From Streptomyces sp. ERV7 (lineage in GTDB: Bacteria; Actinomycetota; Actinomycetes; Streptomycetales; Streptomycetaceae), in assembly GCF_001653515.1 (NCBI RefSeq), contig NZ_LYOY01000051.1, positions 1,012,001 through 1,076,000 of the forward strand: DNA of 64,000 bases, given 5' to 3'. The position numbers were made by a program, and so were the translations under genes. The notes under the pieces are model-generated. The model saw only the letters and a list, made by a program, of their open reading frames with translations, ran no database searches and had not been told where the DNA came from. Of the stretch, positions 32,428 through 41,513 are shown piece after piece (position 1 is the stretch's first letter; the number at the start of each line of letters is the position of its first letter).

Positions 32428-34554
32428 GTGAGTACAGGGCGATGGCGGACGGCGGGCAGCGCCCTGGTGCGGGTGATCGTGGTGTGGGTGGTCTCCACCC
32501 TCACCATGATGGTGCTCGCGGGGATCCTGCCCGACTTCCGGCTGAAGTCCGCGGGCGGCGACAGCATCACCCGCGTGGCGCTCACCGCCGCCTGGGGCGC
32601 CGGGGCGTTCGGTCTGCTCAGCGCCCTGGTGTGGCCCCTGGTGGTGCGCGCGTTCCTGCTGGTCCCGGCCCTCGTCCTGGGCCTGTTGGTGTTCTTCCTC
32701 AACGGCTCGCTGCTGCTGATCGCGCTGAGCCTGATCCCCAGCGGGCGCGGCGCGGCCCAGCCGGAGACCGCGGTGGTGGTGGCCGCCGCGATGTCGGCCG
32801 TCGCCTCGGCGACCTCCACCGCGCTGGCGGTGCGGGACGACAACGCCTACCGGCGCCGGCTCTCGCGTCTGGCCGACCGGCGCCGCCGCCGGCGCGGCGA
32901 CGAGGACCGCGGAACGGAGCCGCCCGGCACGGTCTTCCTCCAGCTCGACGGCGTCGGCCACGACGTGCTGTGCCACGCGGTCGCGGCCGGTCTGATGCCG
33001 ACCGTGGCCGGCTGGCTGGAGCGGACCCACCGGCTCACCCCGTGGCGCACCGACTGGTCCAGCCAGACCGGTGCCAGCCAGCTCGGCATCCTGCACGGCT
33101 GCACCTTCGACGTGCCCGCCTTCCGCTGGTACGAGAAGGAGACCGGCGAGCTGATGGTCTCCAACCGGCCCGCCTCCGCCGTGGAGCTCCAGCGCCGGGC
33201 CGTGCAGCGCACCGGCGACGGAGGGCTGCTCACCGTCGACGGCGCCAGCCGCGGCAACCTCTTCTCCGGCGGCGCCGACCAGCTCGCCCTGGTCCTGTCG
33301 ATGGCGGCCCGGCGCGGTCGCCGCAACCGCTCCCGGGCGGGCTACTTCGCGTACTTCTCGGACCCGGCCAACGCCGTCCGTACCGCGCTCTCCTTCGTCG
33401 CCGAGGTCGGCCGCGAGATCGGCCAGTCCACCCGCGCCCGGCTGCGCGGGGACGCGCCGCGGGTGCGGCGCGGCGGGCTCTACCCGTTCATCCGGGCCTT
33501 CGCCACCGTCGTCGAGCGTGATGTGGTGGTCGCCGCGGTGATCGGGGACATGCTCGCCGGGCGCACCGCCGTCTACGCCGACCTGGTGGCGTACGACGAG
33601 GTCGCCCACCACTCCGGACCGCACGGCCGGGACGCCCAGAAGGTCCTGGAGCGTCTGGACCGGTCGATCGCGCTGCTCGCCAAGGTCGCCGAGCACGCCC
33701 CGCGCGCGTACCGGATCGTGCTGCTCTCCGACCACGGGCAGAGCCCGGGCGAGACGTTCGCGGGTGCCTACGGGCTGACCCTGAAGGACCTGGTGCGGGC
33801 CGGCTGCGGGCTGCCCGTGCCGCGCAGCGCCGGGCGCACCAAGAGCGGCGCGGAGGCGCGGGACGCGGTGCGCGTCGCACTGCACCGGCCGGTCCCGGAG
33901 AACGGGGAGCCGGGGCCCGCCTCCGACCCCGTCGTGCTCGCCTCCGGCAACCTCGGGCTCGTCTCCTTCCCGGACACCGAGGGGCGGATCGCCCGCGAGG
34001 AGATCGACCGCCGCCACCCCGCGCTGCTGCGCACCCTCGCCGGGCACCCCGGCATCGGGTTCCTCCTGGTGCGCAGCGAGGAGTGCGGCGCGGTGGTCAT
34101 CGGCGGCGCGGGCACGGACCGGATCCAGGAGGTGCCGCTCGCCGAGCTGGAGGACGGCAAGGGCCCGTTGACCGGGTTCGCCCCCGGCGCCGCAGAGGCC
34201 GTGCGGCGCACCGACACCTTCCCGCACACCGCCGACATCATGGTCAACTCCATGTACGACCCGGTCACCGGCGAGGTGCACGCCTTCGAGGAGCAGATCG
34301 GCTCGCACGGCGGGCTCGGCGGCGAGCAGGCGCACCCGTTCCTGCTGTCGCCGCGCGAGCTGTCGGCGCCGGTCGCCGACGGGGACCGGCTGGTGGGCGC
34401 CGAGCAGGTGCACCACGTGCTGCGGCGCTGGCTGCGCGAGTGCATGGGACCGCAGGTGCCGGTTTCCCCCGCCGCGCAGATTCCCCGGTCGGAAGACGAA
34501 GTGGACGGACCTTTTCCGGTTGAAGGGGCGGCCCTGCGGGACAAATCCGCGTGA
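32428..34554 (+). CDS. membrane-anchored alkaline-phosphatase-superfamily phosphodiesterase with holin-like N-terminus
   Basis: A 708-residue protein. The first ~135 residues hold about four hydrophobic helices (phage-holin-IV-like, DUF-type). After a basic linker comes an alkaline phosphatase/nucleotide-pyrophosphatase-type domain: FLQLDGVGHDVL (metal Asp), WSSQTGASQLGIL (nucleophile Thr), YDEVAHHSGPHG (metal Asp/His) and VLLSDHGQSPGE (metal Asp-His). It probably hydrolyses a phosphodiester or phospholipid at the membrane. I prefer GTG 32428 (VSTGRWRTAG); GTG 32416 is an alternative. It stands upstream of an amino-acid permease. Confidence 0.85.
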   Translation: MSTGRWRTAGSALVRVIVVWVVSTLTMMVLAGILPDFRLKSAGGDSITRVALTAAWGAGAFGLLSALVWPLVVRAFLLVPALVLGLLVFFLNGSLLLIALSLIPSGRGAAQPETAVVVAAAMSAVASATSTALAVRDDNAYRRRLSRLADRRRRRRGDEDRGTEPPGTVFLQLDGVGHDVLCHAVAAGLMPTVAGWLERTHRLTPWRTDWSSQTGASQLGILHGCTFDVPAFRWYEKETGELMVSNRPASAVELQRRAVQRTGDGGLLTVDGASRGNLFSGGADQLALVLSMAARRGRRNRSRAGYFAYFSDPANAVRTALSFVAEVGREIGQSTRARLRGDAPRVRRGGLYPFIRAFATVVERDVVVAAVIGDMLAGRTAVYADLVAYDEVAHHSGPHGRDAQKVLERLDRSIALLAKVAEHAPRAYRIVLLSDHGQSPGETFAGAYGLTLKDLVRAGCGLPVPRSAGRTKSGAEARDAVRVALHRPVPENGEPGPASDPVVLASGNLGLVSFPDTEGRIAREEIDRRHPALLRTLAGHPGIGFLLVRSEECGAVVIGGAGTDRIQEVPLAELEDGKGPLTGFAPGAAEAVRRTDTFPHTADIMVNSMYDPVTGEVHAFEEQIGSHGGLGGEQAHPFLLSPRELSAPVADGDRLVGAEQVHHVLRRWLRECMGPQVPVSPAAQIPRSEDEVDGPFPVEGAALRDKSA

Positions 34555-34620
34555 TTTTGAGCGGGGCCCTCCGTACCCGACCATGAACGGGTTTTGGCAC
34601 GGAGAGAGGCGCACCACCCC

Positions 34621-36003
34621 ATGACCACGCAAGAGACCCAGAGCAGGCATGCCCGGCAGTTCGGATTGCCGGTGGCGACCGCACTGGTCATGGGCAACAT
34701 CATCGGCGGCGGGATCTTCCTGCTCCCGGCGTCGGTCGCCCCCTTCGGCACCATCAGCCTGGTCGCCTTCGCGGTCCTGACCGTGGGCGCGATCGCGCTG
34801 GCACTGGTCTTCGGGCGGCTCGCCCAGCGGCTGCCGCAGACCGGCGGGCCCTACGTCTACGCGCGCGAGGCGTTCGGCGACTTCGCCGGGTTCCTCGCCG
34901 CCTGGTCGTACTGGATCACCACCTGGGTCTCCAACGCGGCGCTCGCCGTGGCGGCCGTGGGCTACCTCGACGTGCTGATACCCCTGCACGGCGACAAAGC
35001 GGCCACCATCGCGGCGGCGCTGGCCCTCCAGTGGCTCCCGGCGCTCGCCAACCTCGCGGGCACCCGGTACGTGGGCGCGGTCCAACTGGTCTCCACGGTC
35101 CTGAAGTTCGCGCCCCTGCTGTTCGTGGCGGTCGGCGGGCTCTTCTTCTTCGACCCGGCCAACCTCGGCCCGCTCCAGGCCGACGACCGGAGCGCGATGG
35201 GCGCCGTCTCCGCCTCGGCCGCGATCCTGCTCTTCAGCTACATCGGCGTCGAGTCGGCCGCGGTCAGCGCGGGCGAGGTCCGCAACCCGCGCCGCAACGT
35301 CGGCCGCGCCACCATCCTCGGCACCGTCGGCGCCGCCCTGATCTACCTCCTGGGCACCCTCTCGGTCTTCGGCACCGTGCCGCACGACCGTCTGGTGACC
35401 TCCACCGCGCCCTTCACCGACGCCGTCAACGCCATGTTCGGCGGCAGTTGGGGCGGCACCGCGGTCGCCGTCGCCGCGCTGGTCTCCATGGTCGGCGCCC
35501 TCAACGGCTGGACCCTGCTGAGCGCCCAGACCCCGTACGCCGCGGCCCAGGACGGTCTCTTCCCGAAGGTCTTCGCCCGCAGGACCCGGGGCGTGCCGAT
35601 CGCCGGTGTCCTGGTCACGGTGGTCCTCGCCTCGTCGCTGACCGTCTACAACTACACGGCCGGCTCCCAGGGCGTCTTCGAGATGCTGGTCCTGGTCACC
35701 ACCTTCACGGCGACCGTGCCCTATCTGCTGTCCACCGCCGCCCAGATCTACTTCCTCGCCTCCGGCCGCGCCGACCGCGTCCACCGGGGCCAGCTGGTCC
35801 GCGACGGGCTGCTCGCCGGCCTCGCCGCCGCCTTCTCCCTGTGGCTGGTGGCCGGCTCCGGCTACGAGGCGGTCTACCAGGGCGTGCTGTTCCTCTTCGC
35901 GGGCGTGCTGGTGTACGCGCTGCTCGCGGCCCGCAAGCAGGCCGCCCGCGAGGACGCGGCGGAGCTCCCCGAGCAGGCGGTACGGGAGAGCGCCCGCGCG
36001 TAA
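34621..36003 (+). CDS. APC superfamily amino-acid permease
   Basis: A 460-residue transporter with about 12 membrane helices. The first carries the APC signature MGNIIGGGIFLLPAS; others include QTGGPYVYAREAFGDFAGFL, SYIGVESAAVSAGEVRNPRR and NGWTLLSAQTPYAAAQDGLFP. It resembles arginine/ornithine- or cationic-amino-acid-type exchangers, but the substrate is not determined. ATG 34621 has GAGAGG 8-13 bases upstream. A strong hairpin follows the stop. Confidence 0.92.
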   Translation: MTTQETQSRHARQFGLPVATALVMGNIIGGGIFLLPASVAPFGTISLVAFAVLTVGAIALALVFGRLAQRLPQTGGPYVYAREAFGDFAGFLAAWSYWITTWVSNAALAVAAVGYLDVLIPLHGDKAATIAAALALQWLPALANLAGTRYVGAVQLVSTVLKFAPLLFVAVGGLFFFDPANLGPLQADDRSAMGAVSASAAILLFSYIGVESAAVSAGEVRNPRRNVGRATILGTVGAALIYLLGTLSVFGTVPHDRLVTSTAPFTDAVNAMFGGSWGGTAVAVAALVSMVGALNGWTLLSAQTPYAAAQDGLFPKVFARRTRGVPIAGVLVTVVLASSLTVYNYTAGSQGVFEMLVLVTTFTATVPYLLSTAAQIYFLASGRADRVHRGQLVRDGLLAGLAAAFSLWLVAGSGYEAVYQGVLFLFAGVLVYALLAARKQAAREDAAELPEQAVRESARA

Positions 36004-36017
36004 ATGGGGTGCGGGGC

Positions 36018-36054
36018 GATGTCCGGCCCGCCCACACTGGGCGTTCCGGACATC
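36018..36054 (+). terminator. hairpin terminator after the permease gene
   Basis: GATGTCCGG (36018-36026) pairs with CCGGACATC (36046-36054); inside, CGCCC (36029-36033) pairs with GGGCG (36039-36043) around a 5-base loop. It lies 15 bp after the permease stop and before the MoxR gene. Confidence 0.7.
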
Positions 36055-36080
36055 ACGTACCCCTTTGAGGAGCCCCGCAC

Positions 36081-37142
36081 TTGCAGGCCACCGTCACCGT
36101 CACGCCCGCGCAGATACCCGAGCTGCTGCTCGGACTCGCCACCGTGCGGCCCGTGTTCCTCTGGGGAGCGCCCGGCATCGGGAAGTCGTCGCTGGTGCGG
36201 AAGTTCGCGGAGTCGCTCGGCCTGGAGTGCGTCAGCCTGCTCGGTACGCAGCTGGCGCCCGAGGACCTGATCGGCGTGCCGCAGATCCGCGACGGCCGCT
36301 CGGTGTTCTGCCCGCCGGAGGCCATCGCGCGCGACGAGCCGTACTGCCTCTTCCTCGACGAGCTCAACGCGGCCACTCCCGACGTCCAGAAGGCCTTCTA
36401 CTCGCTGATCCTGGACCGCCGCATCGGCAGCTACGAACTGCCCGCCGGATCCATAGTGATCGGCGCCGGAAACCGCGCCACCGACAACGCGCTGGCCCGC
36501 CCCATCGCCTCCGCGCTGGTCAACCGGCTCGCCCACGTCCATCTGCGGGCCTCCTCGTCCGACTGGCTGGTGTGGGCCGGTGAGCACGGCATCCACCCTT
36601 GGGTGACCGACTACCTCGCCGACCGTCCCGACCACCTGTGGTCGCAGCCGCCCAAGAGCGAGGAGCCGTTCTCCACCCCGCGCTCCTGGCACATGCTCTC
36701 CGACGCCCTGCACTCGTTCGGGACGGCGCTCGACGAGGAGACCCTCAAGGTCCTCGCGCACGGCACCCTGACCCCGGCGCACGCCGTCTCCTTCTGCGGC
36801 TACGCCAAGATCGTGCGGCACACCTACGGGATCGACGCGATCATCAAGGGCGACGCCTCCTGGCCCCGCCGGATCGAGGACCGGGACCTGCTCTACTACC
36901 TCGCCGAGGCCTTCCGCGGCCGGCTGGTCAAGGAGCTGCCCACGTCCAAGGGGCACGCCTCGGCCGCCGTCCGCGAGACCGCCTACCGGGCCAAGTCCCT
37001 GCTGGTGCAGCTCGCCGAGATCTCCGTGGAGGTCGCCCAGACCGTCATCGCCGAGGACGCCGACGGCCGGCCGGTGCTGCCCGCCTGGTTCCTCGTCGAG
37101 GCCGCGCGCGACATGCCCCGCCTGGTGGAGGCGCGCCAGTGA
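36081..37142 (+). CDS. MoxR-type AAA+ ATPase
   Basis: A 353-residue ATPase with Walker A GAPGIGKSS (about 30-38), Walker B CLFLDELNAA (about 93-102) and sensor-1 IGAGNRATDN. It belongs to the AAA_5/MoxR group, ring ATPases that work with VWA-domain partners as chaperones for complex maturation. The start is TTG 36081, preceded by GAGGAG. Its stop overlaps the GTG start of the metallopeptidase/VWA gene (GTGA), so both are made together. The client protein cannot be told from this window. Confidence 0.9.
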   Translation: MQATVTVTPAQIPELLLGLATVRPVFLWGAPGIGKSSLVRKFAESLGLECVSLLGTQLAPEDLIGVPQIRDGRSVFCPPEAIARDEPYCLFLDELNAATPDVQKAFYSLILDRRIGSYELPAGSIVIGAGNRATDNALARPIASALVNRLAHVHLRASSSDWLVWAGEHGIHPWVTDYLADRPDHLWSQPPKSEEPFSTPRSWHMLSDALHSFGTALDEETLKVLAHGTLTPAHAVSFCGYAKIVRHTYGIDAIIKGDASWPRRIEDRDLLYYLAEAFRGRLVKELPTSKGHASAAVRETAYRAKSLLVQLAEISVEVAQTVIAEDADGRPVLPAWFLVEAARDMPRLVEARQ

Positions 37143-38941
37143 GCCGTCCCCGCAAGGTCTCCCCGGCGCGTCCCGACCCGGCCGCCGAGGCCTTCGCGGC
37201 CGGGCTCGCACTGGTCAAGCGCAACCCGGCGCTCGCCGCCGTCGAGGCGAGCGTGTGCCGCGGCGCCACCTGCTCGGTCCACCCCGGCCAGGGGCTCGCG
37301 GTCGTCGACTCCGACGGGTGCGTCCACGTCCACCCCACCCGGCGGGCCGAGCCCGAGGAGTGGGCCTGGACGCTCGCGCACGCCTTCATCCACCTCGGCT
37401 TCGGGCACGTCCCGGCCGAGAAGGGCGCCCGCACCCAGCCCGACCGCTTCGACCTCGCCGCCCGCTGCACGGTGGTCAACCGCTTCCTGCTCGGCTTCCC
37501 GGTCGGCGTCGCGCCCGACCACCTGCCGGAGAGCTACCCGGACGGCGAGGAGGAGCAGCTCGCCGCCCGCTGGCGGCGCGACGGCATCCCCGCCGTCTAC
37601 GAGCGCTGCGGCACCGCCGACGGCACGCCCGACCAGCTCCTCGTCGAGTGGCACGGCTGGCAGGGCACCGCCCCCGACTGGCAGCTCGGCTTCGCCCACG
37701 CGCTGACCCGGACCGTCTCCGCCGCCATGGACGTGGCGGGCGGCCGCCGCGACAGCCTCACCGGCGAGCGGCTCGTCCAGCAGCCCTGGGAGCGGGCGCT
37801 GAGCTGGTTCGTCTCCTCCTACCCGCTGCTCGGCGGCGTCGCCGCCGGGATGCGCGTGGTCGCGGACGCCGAACTCGCCCGCGCCCACGGCATCGCCGTC
37901 GCCGCCGTGGACGCCACGCTCGGCGAGATCTACCTCAACCCCCTGGTGCGGTACGACGACGAGGAGTGGCGGTTCGTCCTGGGCCACGAGATGCTGCACG
38001 CCGCCCTGCGCCACGGCGACCGGCGCGGCGCCCGCGACCCGTACCTCTTCAACGTCGCCGCCGACTACGTCATCAACGGCTGGCTGGTCGAGATGGGCGT
38101 GGGCCAGATGCCCGAAGGGCTGCTGTACGACCCGTCGTTGAAGGGCCTTTCGGCCGAGGAGGTGTACGACCGGATCGCCACCGATCTGCGCCGTCGCCGC
38201 CGGCTCGCCACCCTGCGCGGCAAGGGCGTCGGCGACATCCTCGGCGAACCGCTCGGCCACCGCCCGTCCGACGCGGTCGACCTCGACGCGTTCTACCGGC
38301 GCGCCCTGGTCCAGGGCCACCAGCTGCACGGCGACCGGCAGCGCGGGCTGCTCCCGGCCGGGCTCGTCGAGGAGATCCGGGCGCTGGCCCACCCGCCGGT
38401 GCCGTGGGACGCCCGACTGGCGCGCTGGTTCGACGAGTTCGTGCCCCGGCCGCAGCCCGTGCGCAGCTACGCCCGCCCGTCCCGGCGCCAGGCCGCGACC
38501 CCGGACATCCCGCGCGCGGGCCGCTACTTCCCGCCCGAGGAGACCAGCCGCTGCACCTTCGGGGTGGTCCTGGACACCTCCGGCTCGATGGACCGGCGCC
38601 TGCTCGGCAAGGCTCTGGGCGCCATCGCCTCCTACGCCGAGGCGCGTGACGTACCGGCGGCGCGGGTGGTGTTCTGCGACGCCGCCCCGTACGACGCGGG
38701 CTTCCTGCCCCCGGCCGAGATCGCCGGGCGGGTACGGGTGCGGGGGCGCGGTGGGACCGTCCTGCAGCCCGGCATCGACCTGTTGCGGCGCGCCGAGGAC
38801 TTCCCGGCCGCCGCTCCCGTACTGATCATCACCGACGGCTGGTGCGATGTGCTGCGGGTGGGGCGCGAGCACGCCTATCTCGTGCCGCAGGGCGGGGCGC
38901 TGCCGTTCACCCCCAAGGGGCCGGTGTTCCGGGTGCACTGA
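37139..38941 (+). CDS. DUF2201-type metallopeptidase-like protein with C-terminal VWA domain
   Basis: A 600-residue MoxR partner. An N-terminal region carries WAWTLAHAFIHLGFGH. The central part has a zincin-like motif RFVLGHEMLHAALRHGDRR (about residues 277-295) typical of DUF2201 N-terminal domains. The last ~150 residues form a von Willebrand A domain with MIDAS VVLDTSGSM and LIITDGWCD. Such MoxR-VWA pairs assemble or remodel protein complexes. Start GTG 37139 overlaps the upstream stop. Whether the HEMLH motif is proteolytically active is unknown. Confidence 0.88.
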   Translation: MSRPRKVSPARPDPAAEAFAAGLALVKRNPALAAVEASVCRGATCSVHPGQGLAVVDSDGCVHVHPTRRAEPEEWAWTLAHAFIHLGFGHVPAEKGARTQPDRFDLAARCTVVNRFLLGFPVGVAPDHLPESYPDGEEEQLAARWRRDGIPAVYERCGTADGTPDQLLVEWHGWQGTAPDWQLGFAHALTRTVSAAMDVAGGRRDSLTGERLVQQPWERALSWFVSSYPLLGGVAAGMRVVADAELARAHGIAVAAVDATLGEIYLNPLVRYDDEEWRFVLGHEMLHAALRHGDRRGARDPYLFNVAADYVINGWLVEMGVGQMPEGLLYDPSLKGLSAEEVYDRIATDLRRRRRLATLRGKGVGDILGEPLGHRPSDAVDLDAFYRRALVQGHQLHGDRQRGLLPAGLVEEIRALAHPPVPWDARLARWFDEFVPRPQPVRSYARPSRRQAATPDIPRAGRYFPPEETSRCTFGVVLDTSGSMDRRLLGKALGAIASYAEARDVPAARVVFCDAAPYDAGFLPPAEIAGRVRVRGRGGTVLQPGIDLLRRAEDFPAAAPVLIITDGWCDVLRVGREHAYLVPQGGALPFTPKGPVFRVH

Positions 38942-38967
38942 CGGGCGTTCACCCGGGAGAGCGGATA

Positions 38968-39972
38968 TCACCCGGATCCGGGCAGTTCATGGGCTTTCGC
39001 GGGCAGGGTTGTGGCATGCCGCCCGTTCTCCTCGCCGCCCTGCGCCGCGCCGTCGTGGTGCTGCTCGTGGTGGCCGCGCTGCTCCCCGAGCCGGTACTCA
39101 CCCGTCACCACCGGCGCGGGCCCGCCGTACGCCCCCGCCAGCGCCTCGGCCATCTCGCCCACCGTGTGCGGGGTCCCGCTGCCCGTGTTGTACGCGGTGA
39201 GGGTGCCCGGCGGGCGCTCGCGCAGGGCCTCCAGAGCGACCGCGTTCGCCGAGGCCACATCGCGTACGTGCACGAAGTCCCGGCGCTGGCGGCCGTCCTC
39301 GAAGACCCGGGGCGCCTCGCCGCGCGCGAGGGACGAGCGGAAGAAGGAGGCGACCCCCGCGTACGGGGTGTCGCGGGGCATCCCCGGCCCGTACACGTTG
39401 TGGTAGCGCAGCGACACCGCACGGCCGCCGGTGGCGCGTGCCCAGGCGGCCGTCAGATGTTCCTGGGCCAGCTTGGTCGCCGCGTACACATTGCGCGGGT
39501 CGGCGGGCGCGTCCTCGCCGACCAGGCCCGGCGTCAGCTCCGCGCCGCAGCGCGGGCACAGCGGCTCGAAGCGCCCGGCCGCCAGCTCCTCGTACGGCCG
39601 GGGCCCGGGGCGTACGGGGCCGTGGCGCGGGCACTCGTAGCGCCCCTCCCCGTACACCACCATCGATCCGGCGAGCACCAGATCGTCCACGCCCGCCTCG
39701 GCCATCGCGGCGAGCAGCACCGCCGTGCCCAGGTCGTTGCAGGACACGTAGTCGGGCGCGTCGGAGAAGTCGGTGCCGAGGCCGACCATCGCGGCCTGGT
39801 GGCAGACGGCGTCCACGCCGTGCAGCGCCCGGGCGACGGCCTCGCGGTCGCGGACGTCGTCGGCGGGGTCGACCGCGCGGTCGAGGACGACTGGTTCATG
39901 GCCCCGGGCGGAGAGGGCCGTAACGATCTGCGAGCCGATGAAGCCCGCGCCTCCCGTGACAAGTACACGCAT
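38968..39972 (-). CDS. NAD-dependent epimerase/dehydratase with aberrant C-terminus
   Basis: A 334-residue extended SDR. It has GGAGFIGSQIV for NAD binding, VYGEGRYECP, NVYAATKLAQEHL (Tyr-x3-Lys of the active site) and FVHVRDVASANAVAL. It resembles UDP-glucose 4-epimerase-like enzymes; a CxxC-containing insert (CPRHGP...CPRCGAELTPG) matches a known subgroup. Up to VVTGEYRLG it follows the family, but the last ~35 residues (EQRGHHEQHHDGAAQGG on) are unlike it and His/Gln/Gly rich. The usual helix pair after GEYRLG-D-x-R is missing, suggesting a 3' deletion or frameshift. It is convergent to the MoxR-VWA operon. Confidence 0.82.
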   Translation of the reverse strand: MRVLVTGGAGFIGSQIVTALSARGHEPVVLDRAVDPADDVRDREAVARALHGVDAVCHQAAMVGLGTDFSDAPDYVSCNDLGTAVLLAAMAEAGVDDLVLAGSMVVYGEGRYECPRHGPVRPGPRPYEELAAGRFEPLCPRCGAELTPGLVGEDAPADPRNVYAATKLAQEHLTAAWARATGGRAVSLRYHNVYGPGMPRDTPYAGVASFFRSSLARGEAPRVFEDGRQRRDFVHVRDVASANAVALEALRERPPGTLTAYNTGSGTPHTVGEMAEALAGAYGGPAPVVTGEYRLGEQRGHHEQHHDGAAQGGEENGRHATTLPAKAHELPGSG

Positions 39973-40050
39973 AGGGGCGACGCTACGGATACGGAGCCGG
40001 AGACACCGCGCTCCACTCCGCACCGTCACCACCTCGTAAGGAGTCCGGTC

Positions 40051-40362
40051 ATGCCCGTTGAGCCGCTGTCGCAGAAGGACATCGAGGACCGCCTGCGCGA
40101 ACTGCCGGGCTGGTCGCTCGCGGACGGCGAGGAGCGCCTCGCCCGCACCTACCGGCTGGCCTCGCACTTCGCGGCCACCGCGATGGTCATCCACATCGCG
40201 CAGATCCAGGACGAGCTGAACCACCACTCGGATCTGACGCTCGGCTACAACACGGTGGCGCTCACGGTGAACAGCCACGACGCGGGCGGCCGGGTGACCG
40301 AGAAGGACTTCGAGCTCGCCCACCGCGTCGAGGCGATCGCCCCCGGCCACGGCGCGGGCTGA
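40051..40362 (+). CDS. 4a-hydroxytetrahydrobiopterin dehydratase (PCD/DCoH family)
   Basis: A 103-residue single-domain protein: GWSLADGEERLARTYRL, then HIAQIQDELNHHSDLTLGYNTVALTVNSHDAGGRVTEKD read in two parts, containing the family's H-x-P/H-x-D-like ELNHHSD active site and TxHDxGG(L/R)T motif. It recycles the pterin cofactor of aromatic amino-acid hydroxylases, or acts in unrelated pterin/lipoate chemistry. AAGGAG lies 9 bases before ATG 40051. It is divergent from the epimerase and convergent to the ECF41-like gene, with a terminator hairpin between. Confidence 0.92.
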   Translation: MPVEPLSQKDIEDRLRELPGWSLADGEERLARTYRLASHFAATAMVIHIAQIQDELNHHSDLTLGYNTVALTVNSHDAGGRVTEKDFELAHRVEAIAPGHGAG

Positions 40363-40390
40363 CCTCCCGGGGCGCTCGGGCCCCGGGAGG
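40363..40390. terminator. bidirectional hairpin between PCD and ECF sigma genes
   Basis: CCTCCCGGGG (40363-40372) pairs perfectly with CCCCGGGAGG (40381-40390) around an 8-base loop, directly after the PCD stop and 9 bp before the convergent sigma stop. Confidence 0.75.
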
Positions 40391-40398
40391 CGCCGGGG

Positions 40399-41277
40399 TC
40401 ACGCGTCGAGCGCCGCCACATCGAGCTCGGCCAGTCGTTCCAGGTCGGCCAGGATGTTGATCTCGACGATCCTGTCGTCCCGGACCGTGAAGCCGAGCAC
40501 CGCCATCGTCCGGCCCTCCGGGGCGTTGACCACGCCCATGGCGCCGTTGACCAGCGCCGGACGGGCGAACTTGGCGTACTGGGCGAAGGACAGCGCGTTC
40601 TGGACCACGGCGTGGGCGCCGAGCACCGTCTTGGACGGGGTGAGCGAGCCCGGCCCGTAGTCGGCCCGGAGCACGATGTCCGGGTCGAGGGTGGCGAGCA
40701 GGCCCTCGAAGTCGCCGCCGCGCGCCGCCGCGAGGAAGGCGTCGACGACCTTGCGCTGCCGGTTCAGGTCCGGGTCGGGAACGGCCCGGCCCTGCACCCG
40801 GCGGCGGGCCCGGCTGGCCAGCTGTCGGGTCGCCGCCGGGGCGCGGTCCACGATCGGCGCGATCTCCTCGAACGGCACACCGAACATGTCGTGCAGGACG
40901 AACGCCAGCCGCTCGGCCGGGGCCAGGGTGTCGAGCACGACGAGCAGGGCGAGCCCGACCGAGTCGGTGAGCAGCGCCTCGTGCTCGGGGTCCACCCGGT
41001 CCGGACGGTCCACGATCGGGTCGGGCACATGGACGTCGAGCGGGTCCTCGCGCCGGGCCTGGCGCGAGCGCAGCATGTCGAGGCAGACCCGCGAGACGAC
41101 GGTGGTCAGCCAGCCGCCCAGGTTCTGCACGCCCTCGCTGGAGCTGGCCGCCCGCAACCAGGCCTCCTGGACGGCGTCCTCCGCCTCGCTCAGCGAGCCG
41201 AGCATCCGGTAGGCGACCGCCCGCAGGCGCGGGCGGTTCTCCTCGAAACGCTCGGCCAGGGATTCGTTCTCGTCCAT
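40399..41277 (-). CDS. ECF41-like sigma factor with C-terminal SnoaL-like domain
   Basis: A 292-residue sigma factor. Region 2: RLRAVAYRMLGSLSEAEDAVQEAWLR; region 4: LAPAERLAFVLHDMFGVPFEEIAPIV with ATRQLASRARRRVQ. From about 175 a SnoaL-like domain follows (KVVDAFLAAARGGDFEGLLA; MAVLGFTVRDDRIVEINILAD). In ECF41 proteins this tail replaces a separate anti-sigma factor. Such genes are usually next to an oxidoreductase, epimerase or carboxymuconolactone-type gene, and here an NmrA-like NAD(P)-binding gene lies just upstream on the same strand (41514-42425). Confidence 0.9.
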   Translation of the reverse strand: MDENESLAERFEENRPRLRAVAYRMLGSLSEAEDAVQEAWLRAASSSEGVQNLGGWLTTVVSRVCLDMLRSRQARREDPLDVHVPDPIVDRPDRVDPEHEALLTDSVGLALLVVLDTLAPAERLAFVLHDMFGVPFEEIAPIVDRAPAATRQLASRARRRVQGRAVPDPDLNRQRKVVDAFLAAARGGDFEGLLATLDPDIVLRADYGPGSLTPSKTVLGAHAVVQNALSFAQYAKFARPALVNGAMGVVNAPEGRTMAVLGFTVRDDRIVEINILADLERLAELDVAALDA

Positions 41278-41457
41278 CGGTTCAGCTTCCTTCGTCGCGG
41301 CGTGCCGTCAATGCGGTGACAGACGAAAACCTAGTGCGAAGGAATGGCGGCGACCCGACGGCAGGCCCCGATTGCGGTAATCGGACACTCACGGAGGGCG
41401 TGGTCTTGGTCACGGCACGTTTCGGTCACTTGGCCTGAGAGCAACGATTGAGGCGGT

Positions 41458-41496
41458 CGGCGGGGTACCCGGAGCGGTCGTCCGGGTACCCCGCCG
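41458..41496 (-). terminator. hairpin terminator downstream of the NmrA-like gene
   Basis: A perfect 16-bp stem (41458-41473 with 41481-41496, core GGGGTACCCGGA) has a 7-base loop and lies 18 bp past the stop of the minus-strand NmrA-like gene. It separates it from the sigma gene. The remaining 41278-41457 contains the sigma promoter region, with no site I can define. Confidence 0.75.
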
Positions 41497-41513
41497 GGTG
41501 CTCAACGGGGCGC

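Noticed and set aside
32059..35784. 1241-residue open frame on the minus strand
   Set aside because: It is antisense to the phosphodiesterase and permease genes, has no domain or start signal, and is a shadow of their codon bias.
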